Notes: a model not told the origin generated them from the letters alone. DNA of 64,000 nt from JAEUOS01 sp046160545 (GCA_046160545.1 JBJXGS010000245.1:1-64000); one strand, 5' to 3'. Shown: positions 39,901-44,458, numbered from the stretch's first letter. Made by a program: numbers and translations.

Positions 39901-40013
39901 TTGGTGACGACGGGGTTCGTCGGGTTGGCCTGTGCGTACGCCACGAACGCGCCTGCGACGGCAAGCGTGAATGGTCTAAGCGGCAACCGGCAATCCATAT
40001 CGAACATCCTCAT
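21936..40013 (-). CDS. Giant filamentous-hemagglutinin-type TPS exoprotein (TpsA), 6025 residues
   Basis: Uninterrupted 18-kb frame. Residues 1-29 form a signal peptide (cleavage near AYAQA). Residues 30 to about 290 are the TPS secretion domain: NWQSFSIG (61-68), LNRVRG (85-90) and INQNGILFG (109-117) are the family hallmarks. The remainder is low-complexity Gly/Ser/Thr/Asn/Val sequence in short repeats typical of right-handed beta-helices, with several longer duplicated modules and a glycine-rich tract near nt 26920-27830. Cysteine is absent from the mature chain except residues 5941, 5949 and 6024. There is no autotransporter barrel, toxin domain or intein that I can see. Probably a secreted or surface-anchored adhesin or matrix fibre exported by the TpsB gene downstream. 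Start ATG 40011-40013; ATGs at codons 3 and 6 also fit. Confidence 0.93.
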   Translation of the reverse strand: MRMFDMDCRLPLRPFTLAVAGAFVAYAQANPTNPVVTNGQATFQSQGKALTVTNTPGAIINWQSFSIGAGETTRFQQQSAASTVLNRVRGQDPSVILGTLSSNGQVFLINQNGILFGAGSRVDTQGLIASTLNISDADFKKGVLKFAKEGQAGAIQVQGFVNGGSGDIYIIAPNVSVAKEGVIRSEGGNVVLAAGEKVDLGSRNLNDMKFEVQAPANQALVLGKLSGGAVGVFAGTLKHSGDIRAQTAAGEGGKIVLAARDALTIGTGSQTVADGRTGGNVEIRSESGALTIERGAQISASGTSAVAAITNPVGGSGGSGGTVVVRADQGSVIVETSARLSVDGSSGGSVTLQARSGVTTFAGEVSARGSTASASSAGADALPAVGGRVEVLGREVALTEAALLDVSGDAGGGTLLVGGDFQGRNAQVQNALFTRIAPDVVLRADAMLRGDGGRAIVWADVSTVVTGSISAMGGTQGGNGGLVETSGKGMLMVTRAPTVHARRGGRGGEWLLDPNNIRIGVTSQNVTAGPNFTSTDNDSIVDVSLIVAALEAGTSVTVTTGTAGANSQDGFIRVQASISKTAGGDASLTLNAHQNIIVESGISIASSAGRLHVTLNADSAAANNGGIILDNGSQILSNGGNVTLTGGGGAASAAGGISGPYTANDGAEIRGLINAGGGNITINARTSVDGANGVRITGPGGLQTSGSGLITLVGTANGTSGSGISMIGSNNIAHAGTGTVSLTGVAPSGLGLDINTLAATAVSSNGGTIALTADSVSFGAGQIAAPGGSITIAPFSPGTRAILLGEAVGTGLIISNSDLQRLETAVLTIGSASQLANIVVKGAQFSAAGPYTGVTGLTALNLRQAPAGPGALSIDYFSSTNGDGQIGGSSYELRGIELGTTGRALSIIAGAGGIIVPRGPTSLNSHVGTQNGAVTLDTTGAIGSGTWQLFPSQNAIDTANYLAFSGVEAPSSIAIGQTHAPTDVWISGGANLNFGLVTINGDSGANQTSTRGLIASSVGAINFNDNVNVGVGRLWALADSNRTGTATNAVNLAAGKFLTTTSTAHVTDAAGVPNGVLPVELVGASLNIAGDVNVGDNADVYVAPRGINGAYLAEIYVGNQTSGLLPNGNALPTFRLSQATIDRIHLNRVGANSTGGLLRVGSPTPSVTFSSGPITFGTGANSVTLLPTSSGAFGTTGTIDRDSNTGTANALTLSANAVTFNALGAIGQASGSAGMVFSAPSFRVIGSGGNNVTLTETSAGNTNVRRLTTNGAGNVSVTKASGTLTFTPFFAASLDRTLTSGNIAISANNVVVNDTTINAGGTLSINATGTLTVAAGVVAIPGQTFIESTGLQTINANGITVQGAASGSGNFAEIRSAGGQIITVGAGGIAVSGGTGTNNWAGIKQTGAATHQTITVNGGGDVFIAGGTGTDNFARIENSGPIQSLDFSAAGSVLTILGGTGGNGNEASFDNNLASATSQTISFASGGNINLTGGTVGNGNAAVIVVNGGNQTINGNAAIAAVGGASGGAVNDDNAAAIVVDDLVGSGTQTINASSISLTGGAGGTIGAAAIVVGNALQTQVVNATGNVTLQGGAGNDSAAIIGSLDNPANTTLTVGGTLQLTGGSGAGTIGSVAIVGAINAGATVTANVQGGVTLNAGAVGGAIVGSSTSGAGSVTVNAGLGGTGNLALNAGQIRTGGSASLTTSAAGGSISQAIGGVINAGALTTTSGAGTVLTAGINSFASYIGTNSTTGDLAVNNNSGGSYNFSATNSAPGGNVGSAGATGGIIVPIGGRVQSNGGLVSLGASSVQILATGANAVNSTGNGATSTGGDIVFSVDNAALGSAAGSVNAGTAGAVRFFNVSPGRPIDLGTEVAGALSLTASEIGSITGAMLRIGTSTAGDISISNPITVSPGVLSLETGGGVATIGGGNITAGALGVRAVNAVSLAGGTQVGSFAATVSGAGQALSLTNNSGVLIGSVDVLDGVRTNNANLTVQTTGANSNVTVANTAASEDVDAGSGTLNLGNLGIGGTASTTVNGQVRGGRVVYTTDHLIIGAGSTTNATTFGSTGGIQILAPTNSTVPIVLTDSGSGAGVVTQSMLDTFTLNSGNLTIAAWAAPLTVAGNIVLTGALQPIFTNLTTRGGNIAFNANISTTEALFVRTTEGGTNTGTITGAGRIASSNTFAHAAQGINLTNATNSLGVANLSVSTSGNITAANGVSIVGLTFFNNVPGGSVTVNSSGFLSVFGSSSTNNGAVNLNAAILQLDAPLSAGSGAVSLTATAPLNGTINQSASGTITASSLALDTSASTNNGSVALRADSGGILSIAGTSKIAGNLTLNAGGRIVDYGGTVDVGGTTSITAGGQTNTGNLRVTGQGIAASIVNGAGTSTITAGGAGGAGSDFDLSSLYGSATQANVVVNLTGAAYTAGNVRSASAIALAAAPNVITGPVTIRTADPVISTGPAAYNLVQGGALNFGGKNLTVTGSGVNDVTLTNASNNSLSQATFTNTRNTALTVADATVLGASTVTGTLGVTGATGLTLSGTLITGGDTTLLSGAGTLSIGGNINAGAGVIDFGAANVSFSGLGSTLTSSNVGTGLLSSGTWTLSGVGGPQVTVDARAALNTVTLSPGTNYTLQFLRPSSVNTLNWNAGTVAGAGGANGESLTVNTALNWAGGAAFNLPVLNIGNGAIANISGTVLGDNGITVNNAGTWNHNGASFNLGDGTTIFNNQATGILNLVGAGTISSVDQFTNAGQIVKSGAGTATLSAGDGANTWTGSGSVDGQAGTLALSSFSGTNQMAYTGLAGGIVHFSGSVRTFGASSSFGGGALFSFTGAGNNTVSGAVTGGDFNVAAGTTALFNGASGATAGTVTSAGTTMFNAGAASTLGSLTISGGTFTPTSIVNTGGLTWSGGTIAAGAGGVTLTGTGTWTDTAQTTLSGGLRVGTGATLNVIGPTDAQKRIGAGTLTIDSGGTFLWSAGMIDVVGNGTVVNNGLFETTTNLNLGDRSGGVGTVSFTNGATGIIRKSGGPGAPNSNSATTLGSLGAVAGTANFINFTNNGAIDVQVGTLQFNFGQNGATGGGTVTNNGATTVASGANIEWGGPATHSAASSFTGAGGFHVFRGGNVNVNGAFSLSGDVTVGNGGSGSATATFAPATAMNIANLSVSGASATFGGTLSANSLALPSGTATFNGPTNLVNATQSGGTLTGTGLVNVSGAMTWSGGSMAGGGTTALQSGATLAITGGVTNSRTLTNAGTTTWSSGAVTNIGTITNSGVFNAQTSNNAHDLLGTGIFNNQSGAVFNSNPGGGTDATFEGTFNNAAGATINIAAGSNFNYLTGATFNNSGSMVFALGAQFRNGTNGHFGTINMNAGSSLTGDGIWTVGLLGLNDTATIAGNTTLGPGMSFVQAGGTTTLAAGQTLTVPTLSQSGGSMGGSGNLTVTNSYSRTGGTLAGTLANISITQSTGNLAAPSFAATSSVTLAAPAGAITDANGAGTVNVTAPTVTLSAINGIDLDTATGSLTMSNTSGGAASVRNTGALALGNITSAGALSIINNAAITQAGGTSITAAAGATFDTSAAATLGSVDVTAQNPGGGGLTIAGGSRIAGNFTLAAGTRNVDYGSTVDIGGTVSVTTSGTHNTANQRVNGQASGAGVVNGAGTSTITAGGGGTNFGLTQSVYDQATQANIDILLTGTNTTAGGPTPTAAAITLANAGNSIAGPLTLRTIDPLLSTGSAIDYNLTQAAAINFGNRNVRIVAGSTLGDVTLANLGNIVGGSGVFRFSGTRVTQFITNGSVLLGASNVLDNLFVQALGAGVTMQGAISGAGSTTLRGQADVVVNAAYTNTAGVAGRSFAAISDASVVFSNGGTGSISTTQPLNVILNSDRAGAGDGAIALFGGTSITTAGGTFTAGGGADPLTTSAVGTAFFNDGVGLFGTTISTGGGAISIRGTGFAGVSNNHGVSIGGGTLVGSASGAIGIVGVGGAGSGTDNHGVTIAGGGAVRSLAGGNVSVTGTAGSGGLAVHVAGGAAISSTGTNGANATAVLAATAGQAGGAVNVTGIGGNIAIDGNVVSTGGTGGRGFDAVVAGDAGTAAAAGGAGGAVTINSTSGAVAVGFSGVVQSLGALGGIGGNGAAGSAGANAVSAIVFATNGQTGGAGGTGGVGGAGGTVQVLANTTIDASGAIESRAANGGEGGNGALGGVGGNGLAFSNGGNGGSGGSGGVGGNGGNVALVTLRTTPSTGGSISVAGSVYAGAGNAGGGGNGGNGGAGGGASGFFGPGATNPRRGGNGGTGGSAPSGGNGGNLALPDAILISSGGGNIDIIGGSGVSVAAGVAGGPQSAGAGGAAGIGVAGALNGTAGVSGSQFFTSSGGNADGLVRLEALNGRIDDAGGSGVINAFRLLATARDGVSLQNSSNDIYNADARVTGTGDIVLRTFQNVTMTDLDGDTFAIRANSGNATIGGNFIDLASNVQLGGTGILNFQPGVGVYLSVLGGTVDANQFNVSQNLVFYNPTTVNAPISVVGALELFADLTVGGATPNVTANTISWNGGALTAGTIDIANGGTIANFVVLDAALNLNGGTTTLANSDVSGSGTVTVASGANLRATGLSSLTNGGGLVNNGVLSVDAENGDTTLVIGGSLVNSTTINLTSSGSGGNATLDLGGSTLTNTGQINAVSGAGGARTIRAGSFDQQSGQIGGDTALVVDAPFFWTGGNIAAGVDVRLQQGGSISGGTRTLGGTLSNQNGATLALDDVTINGSGAIVNDAQLQTFGANPVALNVPVSGAGNLLIGAPTAFAGFVQQGDAIDINAGGSADMPAGFNINRVTLAGGDLFNQGTSTANQLDIGPGSTLSGGTVQTQTLSFSGGTIAGSTTVEAAAGGAVSGAPILDGTLLVNGGTLTFSGANLGGSGILGNHSALQVSSGANTVATDVAGFGALDVNLGASVNFSGAITGSQTITLNGNATFGQGLAASSLGIIGGSAQIGAGSSVSDLSISAGGTLSGAGAMSVGNSFAWSTGTVSNAALTLANGGSISGAVTLNAPLDFTGGTLLLDGANVAGTGSIGIASGRTFEAVADSSINLSGGISVPAGGNLVVNADFHDSAPVTLDITGNLTNSGTLRLRGGNTPGHNATLNVTGVFDNSGVLQSDGPGTPANTLVAGSFNQLAGSTISGSAPLDLNVAFNWLGGAINAGSQLNLLQGGTVGGGSRILNGTLNNVAGTLTISGATLSGSGAVTNDAQLDLLNATIAQAISGTGAMNLGGTTQMGGSVAQGGTLVIQSGSSINFAQGVSTTTLDQTAGGALSFAAASSIVTYNIGGAGQASGAGPISITAGLSAGNASFSSTVVNIGAGANAVLGAGGTTTGFSGGSINNAAGASLTIPGTLALSGGAVLNNAGALGLSGTGASPITGGAGGQVNNSGTLTNSGGVAHTIATRFVNTGTVNVNAGTLDLHSGVGSDSGTYNVAGGAVLGLRGDRTLGVASSVSAAGGTVVIDPVASGGSAVTSNGAFNAGNLQLVSGTFNVGSIVTVGDYSQSGGTLNGTGGDFLTGSGFAGGGSGVTGTFGNVNLTQVSGNLVVDSLSATQSITLSAPAGAITDANGSGSVNLSAPAINLSAVGGIDIDTQTGLLSATNTGGALAVRNTGALAVSAINQSGGGPINLDNSGNLTLLTNLAAGSSPVTIVVNGGRILQGVGGAAITSSSGIDLTATGIGAPGARLGIVGPYNVTATGSGAAGDIHLQVAGNVTLPTANISPGSGSSLDLLVGGTIDVSGNFSTGGGAVALASVGALTIGNGAAPALITGSNVSLSGASVLVQGGSVAGVTGVDASGSLNISTGGGNLVVQGGSDPAATARLVSAGSATVNLGSGSLIIGGVTAQAPSIVDPVLPGATLTVTAGNVTLQGGATANAFAVLQAAGDINLGSATVSLNAMASPANVAIVSDQGRLILNFPSCSIGGAGSCVPLLGVNPYNPGVPSLAATGLYSGFEPIVLDNLAAAEQIIQTVLSLILPQQEENTRPATRDRDRSDIVIEGGDVCQ
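23095..23460 (-). repeat. tpsA internal module B, copy 2
   Basis: Encodes a segment containing SAPAGAITDANGSGSVNLSA, then LSAVGGIDIDTQTG and RNTGALA. It matches the module at 29400-29735 in the same residue order, so it is a segmental duplication within the giant gene. Confidence 0.75.
26920..27830 (-). repeat. tpsA glycine-rich GGxGG tract
   Basis: About 300 residues dominated by GGxGG(N/A/T)GG triplet-like repeats, for example GGNGGSGGSGGVGGNGGN and GGNGGTGGSAPSGGNGGN. Composition resembles mycobacterial PGRS or polyglycine-helix sequences and contrasts with the surrounding beta-helix repeats. Confidence 0.85.
28730..29240 (-). repeat. tpsA internal module A, copy 2
   Basis: Encodes IAGNFTLAAGTRNVDYGSTVDIGGTVSV ... 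VNGAGTSTITAGGGG ... ITLANAGNSIAGPLTLRTIDPLLSTG (segments). It is collinear with the module at 32535-33047, an ancient duplication of about 170 residues. Confidence 0.8.
29400..29735 (-). repeat. tpsA internal module B, copy 1
   Basis: Encodes LAAPAGAITDANGAGTVNV, then LSAINGIDLDTATG and VRNTGALALG; collinear with 23095-23460. It lies directly upstream of module A copy 2, whereas module B copy 2 does not, so the modules have been shuffled. Confidence 0.75.
32535..33047 (-). repeat. tpsA internal module A, copy 1
   Basis: Encodes KIAGNLTLNAGGRIVDYGG, TVDVGGTTSITAGG, VNGAGTSTITAGGAGG and ITGPVTIRTADPVISTG in order. It matches the module at 28730-29240 but is diverged at the nucleotide level. 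Confidence 0.8.
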
Positions 40014-40178
40014 GCATCAGCGTCAGGAAGTCCTGTCCGCCTGCCCGACGCTACTTCTCGACTGCTCTCAACGTTCCCTTATCTCACGAACAGCTCACGA
40101 TTGCCAAAGGCCAAAGGTATGACCAGCCCGCGCGCAGGCAGACTGCCTTTTCCAATGTTGGTCGAACGCCACGATTCC

Positions 40179-40269
40179 AATGTTTCGCAACATTCCCCCA
40201 GCGCAAACGGGTTTGCGCGCATTGTCGCAAATCCCTGCCATGACAAGGGAATAACGCAGGCCCTGCGTT
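40179..40269. promoter_or_regulatory. Cluster of three palindromes upstream of tpsA
   Basis: Within 91 bp: AATGTT-TCGC-AACATT (40179-40194), GCGCAAAC-GG-GTTTGCGC (40201-40218, perfect 8-bp arms), and AACGCAGG-C-CCTGCGTT (40253-40269). In addition TTCCAATGTT occurs twice, at 40150-40159 and 40175-40184. The 40253-40269 palindrome lies 15 bp beyond the tRNA 3' end and could instead act as its terminator (minus-strand TTATTCCCTT follows). The others are candidate operators for the TPS operon. I see no convincing -35/-10 pair. Confidence 0.5.
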
Positions 40270-40283
40270 GAGCGAGTGATTCT

Positions 40284-40359
40284 TGGTGCCGCCTATCTGA
40301 CTCGAACAGATGACCTACCGCTTACAAGGCGGTTGCTCTACCAACTGAGCTAAGGCGGC
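40284..40359 (-). tRNA. tRNA-Thr (anticodon TGT)
   Basis: A 76-nt cloverleaf on the minus strand. The acceptor stem GCCGCCT pairs with AGGCGGC, the D-arm is GCTCAGTTGGTAGAGC, the anticodon loop CTTGTAA holds TGT, and the T-loop is TTCGAGT. The CCA end is encoded (40284-40286). It reads ACA threonine codons. It lies between sspB and the giant tpsA gene. Confidence 0.96.
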
Positions 40360-40382
40360 GCAGGGTGAATCGTACCCGGACT

Positions 40383-40403
40383 CGGGCGGCTGCACGCCGC
40401 CCG
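40383..40403 (-). terminator. Hairpin after sspB
   Basis: Perfect 8-bp GC-rich arms CGGGCGGC / GCCGCCCG with a 5-nt loop, 8 bp beyond the sspB stop and just before the tRNA. No T-run follows, so termination may be Rho-assisted, or the hairpin may protect or process the 3' end. Confidence 0.4.
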
Positions 40404-40411
40404 CACGAAGG

Positions 40412-40945
40412 CTATTTGACGACCGTAAGCTTGGGCTTGCCGCCCTTGGCAGGTCGGGCCGGTGCGGTGGCCGCCGTCGGGTTGTCGACCTCGGCATCCG
40501 GACGGTGCTCGCTTTTCACTTCCGCGACCTCGAAACCCATGCCGTGGCCATTTTCGCGCGCGTAGATGGCTGCCACGCGTGGAATCGGCACCACGATGTC
40601 GCGCGCCACGCCGCCAAAGCGCGCGGCGAACTCGATCGCCTCGTTGCCGATCTTGAGGTTGGACGTCGCGTCGAATGACACATTGAGCACGATCTGGCCA
40701 TCCTTGACGTACTCGGTCGGCACGCGCGTGTGCGCATCGACGACCACTGCCACGTAGGGCGTGTAGCCGCTGTCGGTACACCACTCGTAGATGGCACGGA
40801 TCAGGTACGGCTTGGTAGAGCGATCGTGGCCCTTCGCCCCGCCATCCCCTTGGTCGGGCCTGCCGGCATCCGCCCCGTCCACGTCGGACCTGTCCGCGTC
40901 CGGACCATCCCCACCGGAGCCGCCGTTGCCGTGGTTGGCGCTCAT
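40412..40945 (-). CDS. sspB: ClpXP adaptor SspB
   Basis: Adaptor that delivers ssrA-tagged proteins to ClpXP. The ordered domain STKPYLIRAIYEWCTDSG... through VVPIPRVAAIYARENGHGM matches the family, followed by a flexible tail ending in KPKLTVVK, the usual ClpX-docking element. From ATG 40943-40945 the product is 177 residues. Its first about 35 residues are an unusual Gly/Asp-rich leader (GNGGSGGDGPDADRSD), so a more internal start close to the STKPYL domain cannot be excluded. It lies directly downstream of sspA. Confidence 0.9.
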   Translation of the reverse strand: MSANHGNGGSGGDGPDADRSDVDGADAGRPDQGDGGAKGHDRSTKPYLIRAIYEWCTDSGYTPYVAVVVDAHTRVPTEYVKDGQIVLNVSFDATSNLKIGNEAIEFAARFGGVARDIVVPIPRVAAIYARENGHGMGFEVAEVKSEHRPDAEVDNPTAATAPARPAKGGKPKLTVVK

Positions 40946-40956
40946 TGCCGGCTGGC

Positions 40957-41553
40957 TTACTTGCGCATTACCTTCTCCGAGGGCGTGAGCGCCTCGAAGA
41001 AGGCCGGGCGTGAAAAGATGCGCTCGGCGTATTTCATGACCGGCGCCGCCTGCCGCGGCAGGTCCACGCCGTAGTGGGTAAGGCGCCACAGGAGCGGCGC
41101 GATCGACACGTCGAGCATCGAGAAATCAGGCCCCAGCATCCACTCCTGCTTTGCAAGGTTGGGCGCCAGCTGGGTCAGCACCGCGGCAACGCGCTCGCGC
41201 GCGCGGTCCTGCTGTTTCTGGTTGCCTTTTTCCAGCGCATCGATATGGATAAAAAGCTCGCGCTCGAAATTGAGCAGGAAAAGCCGCGTGCGCCCGCGCA
41301 TGACCGGGTCGGCCGGCATGAGCTGGGGGTGCGGAAAGCGCTCGTCAATGTACTCGTTGATGATGTTGGATTCGTAGAGGATCAGCTCACGTTCGACCAA
41401 GATCGGCACCTGGCCATACGGATTCATGACCGAGATGTCCTCGGGCTTGTTGAACAGATCGATGTCCTTGATCTCGAAATCCATGCCTTTTTCGTACAGG
41501 ACGAAACGGCAGCGATGCGAAAACGGACAGGTGGTGCCGGAATACAAGACCAT
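40957..41553 (-). CDS. sspA: Stringent starvation protein A
   Basis: RNA-polymerase-associated protein with a glutathione-S-transferase fold (thioredoxin-like N-domain, helical C-domain) that alters transcription under nutrient stress. The 198-residue product begins MVLYSGTTCPFSHRCRFVL and contains NPYGQVPILVERELILYES. It lacks catalytic GST evidence. It lies 11 bp upstream of sspB and downstream of petC, the usual betaproteobacterial arrangement. Confidence 0.94.
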   Translation of the reverse strand: MVLYSGTTCPFSHRCRFVLYEKGMDFEIKDIDLFNKPEDISVMNPYGQVPILVERELILYESNIINEYIDERFPHPQLMPADPVMRGRTRLFLLNFERELFIHIDALEKGNQKQQDRARERVAAVLTQLAPNLAKQEWMLGPDFSMLDVSIAPLLWRLTHYGVDLPRQAAPVMKYAERIFSRPAFFEALTPSEKVMRK

Positions 41554-41647
41554 CGTGTAACCCTTCTATGAAGCGGATATGCGCCGCACCGGCGCTTGGC
41601 GCCGGGCGGTCGAAGCTCACCGCACGCGGGCGCGCGCGGCGCAAAAG

Positions 41648-42418
41648 CTAGTGGATGTCCTTCCAGTACGCGCGGTTGAGCATCCACGCGCAGGGAAACA
41701 GGATCAGTCCCAGGAACAGCAGCACCCATATGCCGAGCGTGCGACGCTCAGCGGCCACAGGCTCGGCCACCCATACCAGGAACGCGACCAGATCGGCCAT
41801 CGCGTTGTCGTACTCGAGCTTGTTCATGCGGCCAGGCTTGACGATCTCGAATTTCTCGAATTTTTCGACGGTCTTGGCAGCGTCGTGCGGATCCTTCTCT
41901 TTGACGAACTTGGCCGCCTGTTCCCCTTGCAGCTCGTAGAGCACGTGCGGCATGCCGACGTTGGGATAGACCAGGTTGTTCCAGCCGGTATCCCGGCCGG
42001 CGTCACGATAAAAGGTGCGCAGATAGGTATAGAGCCAGTCAGCGCCCGCGCCCGAATTGCCGATCGCCCCGCGCGCGCGCGCGATCACCGACAGATCCGG
42101 CGGTGTAGCGCCGAACCAGTCCTTGCCGTCCTTGCGCGTCATCGAGGTCGTCATCAACTCACCGACCTTTTCGGCACTGAACAAGAGGTTGTTCCTGACC
42201 TGCTCGTCGGCGATGCCGATGTCCTTCAAGCGGTTGTAGCGCATCGACTGCAAGCCGTGGCAGGACAGGCAATAGTTGACGAACAGTTGCGCGCCGCGCT
42301 GCAGCGACTGCATGTCGTCGAAGCGCTCCTTGGGCGCGCGATCCAGCGGATGCCCGCCGCCGGCGGCGAGTACCGCAGGCGCAATCGCGGCCAAGAGAAT
42401 GAGGATTATTTTTTTCAT
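41648..42418 (-). CDS. petC: Cytochrome c1 of the bc1 complex
   Basis: Haem c subunit of ubiquinol-cytochrome c reductase, facing the periplasm. The 256-residue product has a signal peptide (MKKIILILLAAIAPAVLAA), the haem-attachment motif CLSCH (50-54), a later NVGMPHVLYEL segment supplying the probable Met axial ligand, and a C-terminal membrane anchor (WVLLFLGLILFPCAWML). It is the last gene of petABC, 10 bp after petB. Confidence 0.95.
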   Translation of the reverse strand: MKKIILILLAAIAPAVLAAGGGHPLDRAPKERFDDMQSLQRGAQLFVNYCLSCHGLQSMRYNRLKDIGIADEQVRNNLLFSAEKVGELMTTSMTRKDGKDWFGATPPDLSVIARARGAIGNSGAGADWLYTYLRTFYRDAGRDTGWNNLVYPNVGMPHVLYELQGEQAAKFVKEKDPHDAAKTVEKFEKFEIVKPGRMNKLEYDNAMADLVAFLVWVAEPVAAERRTLGIWVLLFLGLILFPCAWMLNRAYWKDIH

Positions 42419-42428
42419 GTCGCAGGCT

Positions 42429-43727
42429 TCAGTGCATGGTCACGCGCGAGGGCACGGGCTTGAACTGACCCCAGCGGCTCCACCACGGCATGAGCAGAAA
42501 AAAGGCGAAATAGATGGCCGTGCAGACCTGCGAGACGATCTCACCCTCAGGCGAAGGCGGCAGGGTTCCCAGGTAGCCCAGGATGAGGAACGAGACGATG
42601 AAGGCCGTCAGGATCCACTTGTGCAATGAAGGACGGTAGCGCATCGACTTGACCGGCGAACGATCCAGCCAGGGCAGAAGAAAGAAGATCACGTTGGAGA
42701 GCCCCATCGCGACCACGCCCCACACCTTGGCGTCGATGTAGAAGAAGTTCCACACCATGGCGCGCAGGATCGAGTAATAGGGCGTGAAGTACCACACCGG
42801 CGCGATATGCTCCGGGGTCTTCAAGGGGTCGGCCGGGATGAAGTTGTTGAACTCAAGGAAATAGCCGCCCATCTCGGGGGCGAAGAACACGATCGCCGAG
42901 AAGATGAACAGGAACACCACCACACCGACGATGTCGTGCACGGTGTAATAGGGGTGGAAAGGAATGCCATCGACCGGTATGCCGGTCTTGGGATCCTTGT
43001 TCTCCTTGATTTCCACGCCATCCGGGTTGTTCGATCCGACTTCGTGCAGCGCCAGGATGTGCGCGGCGACCAGGCCCAGGAGAACCAGCGGCAGGGCGAT
43101 CACGTGAAAGGCGAAAAAGCGGTTCAGCGTCGCATCCCCGACCACGTAGTCACCACGGATCCAGATGGCCAGTTCCGGGCCGATCAGCGGAATCGCGCCG
43201 AACAGGTTGACGATGACCTGCGCGCCCCAGTAGGACATCTGGCCCCACGGGAGGAGGTAGCCGAAAAAGGCCTCGCCCATGAGTGTCAGGAAGATCATCA
43301 CGCCGAACACCCAGATCAGTTCGCGCGGCTTGCGATACGAACCGTACAGAAGACCGCGGAACATGTGCAGGTAGACGACGACAAAGAACATCGACGCACC
43401 GGTGGAGTGCATGTAGCGGATCAGCCAGCCCCACGGCACCTCGCGCATGATGTACTCGACCGACTCGAAGGCCTTGGCCGCATCGGGCTTGTAATGCATG
43501 GTGAGGAAGATGCCGGTGACGATCTGCATCACCAGTATCAGCATCGCCAGCGAACCGAAGAAATACCAGAAGTTGAAGTTCTTCGGTGCGTAGTACTCGG
43601 AAAGATGGCCCTTCCAGTTCTCCATCAGCGGAAAGCGCTGATCGATCCAGGTAAGCAGCCCCGAAGCAGGCTTGTCGAGGGCGCCCAGGCCTTCGACGAC
43701 GACGGGTTCTTTGGGTCCGGCAGCCAT
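42429..43727 (-). CDS. petB: Cytochrome b of the bc1 complex
   Basis: Inner-membrane di-haem subunit carrying the quinol-oxidising and quinone-reducing sites. The 432-residue product has eight transmembrane helices, paired haem-ligand histidines (RYMHSTGAS and AFHVIALPL regions), and the Qo-site motif PEWY-like HIAPVWYFTPYY. In the last motif the usual Pro-Glu-Trp-Tyr reads PVWY. Full-length, 4 bp after petA. Confidence 0.95.
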   Translation of the reverse strand: MAAGPKEPVVVEGLGALDKPASGLLTWIDQRFPLMENWKGHLSEYYAPKNFNFWYFFGSLAMLILVMQIVTGIFLTMHYKPDAAKAFESVEYIMREVPWGWLIRYMHSTGASMFFVVVYLHMFRGLLYGSYRKPRELIWVFGVMIFLTLMGEAFFGYLLPWGQMSYWGAQVIVNLFGAIPLIGPELAIWIRGDYVVGDATLNRFFAFHVIALPLVLLGLVAAHILALHEVGSNNPDGVEIKENKDPKTGIPVDGIPFHPYYTVHDIVGVVVFLFIFSAIVFFAPEMGGYFLEFNNFIPADPLKTPEHIAPVWYFTPYYSILRAMVWNFFYIDAKVWGVVAMGLSNVIFFLLPWLDRSPVKSMRYRPSLHKWILTAFIVSFLILGYLGTLPPSPEGEIVSQVCTAIYFAFFLLMPWWSRWGQFKPVPSRVTMH

Positions 43728-43731
43728 GTTG

Positions 43732-44331
43732 CTATGCCCCCTTCTTGTCTTCGCCGATCAGAAGGCGCGTATCGGACAGGTAAGTGTGCGGGGGGATCTC
43801 GAGGTTGTCAGGGGCCGGCTTGGCCTTCCATACCCGCCCGGCCATGTCGAAGGTCGACCCGTGGCAGGGACACACGAAGCCCATGTCGTCACCCAGCGTG
43901 ACGTTGCCGCCGGCAGGGAAAGGACCGGTCGGCGAACAACCCAGGTGCGAGCAGATGCCGACGGCCACGAGCAGGTCTGGCTTGATCGAGCGATGTGTAT
44001 TGCGGCAATACTCGGGCGTCAGTTCGGAGGGTTTGCGCTCGGACTTCGGGTCGGCAACCTTGGACTCGGTCTTGGCCAGCGAATCGAGCATTTCCTTGGA
44101 ACGGCGCACGATCCAGACCGGCTTGCCGCGCCACTCGACGATCATGCGCTCGCCCTCCTTGAGGGCACCGACGTCGACTTCCACCGGCGCGCCGGCGGCG
44201 CGCGCCTTCTCGGACGGCGCGAAAGTCGAGACAAACGGAACGGCGGTGCACAGCGCACCCAGCCCGCCGACGGCGGAGGTCGCGATGATGGCGCCGCGGC
44301 GCCCGGAATCGGCGCTGGCTTGGTTACTCAT
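43732..44331 (-). CDS. petA: Rieske iron-sulfur protein of the bc1 complex
   Basis: 2Fe-2S subunit that takes electrons from ubiquinol. The 199-residue product has an N-terminal Tat-like signal anchor (GRRGAIIATSAVGGLGALC; twin Arg at 11-12) and the cluster-binding motifs CSHLGC (127-132) and CPCHGS (154-159). Export by the TatABC system encoded 4 kb away is expected for this family. First gene of petABC, with its own promoter upstream. Confidence 0.96.
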   Translation of the reverse strand: MSNQASADSGRRGAIIATSAVGGLGALCTAVPFVSTFAPSEKARAAGAPVEVDVGALKEGERMIVEWRGKPVWIVRRSKEMLDSLAKTESKVADPKSERKPSELTPEYCRNTHRSIKPDLLVAVGICSHLGCSPTGPFPAGGNVTLGDDMGFVCPCHGSTFDMAGRVWKAKPAPDNLEIPPHTYLSDTRLLIGEDKKGA

Positions 44332-44429
44332 AGGGATGCCTCAAGGATGAATATCTCGAAAATCTCGACTGGCAGCGGCGTTACCTCATAAATCCAGCAT
44401 TGCGAGCCGTGCCTTCGACAAACCGCAGA

Positions 44430-44458
44430 ATTATATCCGATCATGCGGCGCAACAAAA
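44430..44458 (-). promoter_or_regulatory. Predicted promoter of petABC
   Basis: Minus strand: -35 TTTTGT (44453-44458), 17-bp spacer, and a perfect -10 TATAAT (44430-44435). The expected transcript start near 44423 gives a leader of about 90 nt before petA. Confidence 0.65.

Noticed and set aside
18876..40283. TPS locus as a recent genomic island integrated at the tRNA-Thr gene
   Set aside because: It abuts a tRNA, but I see no integrase, no second copy of the tRNA 3' end, and no insertion sequences; base composition is similarly GC-rich.
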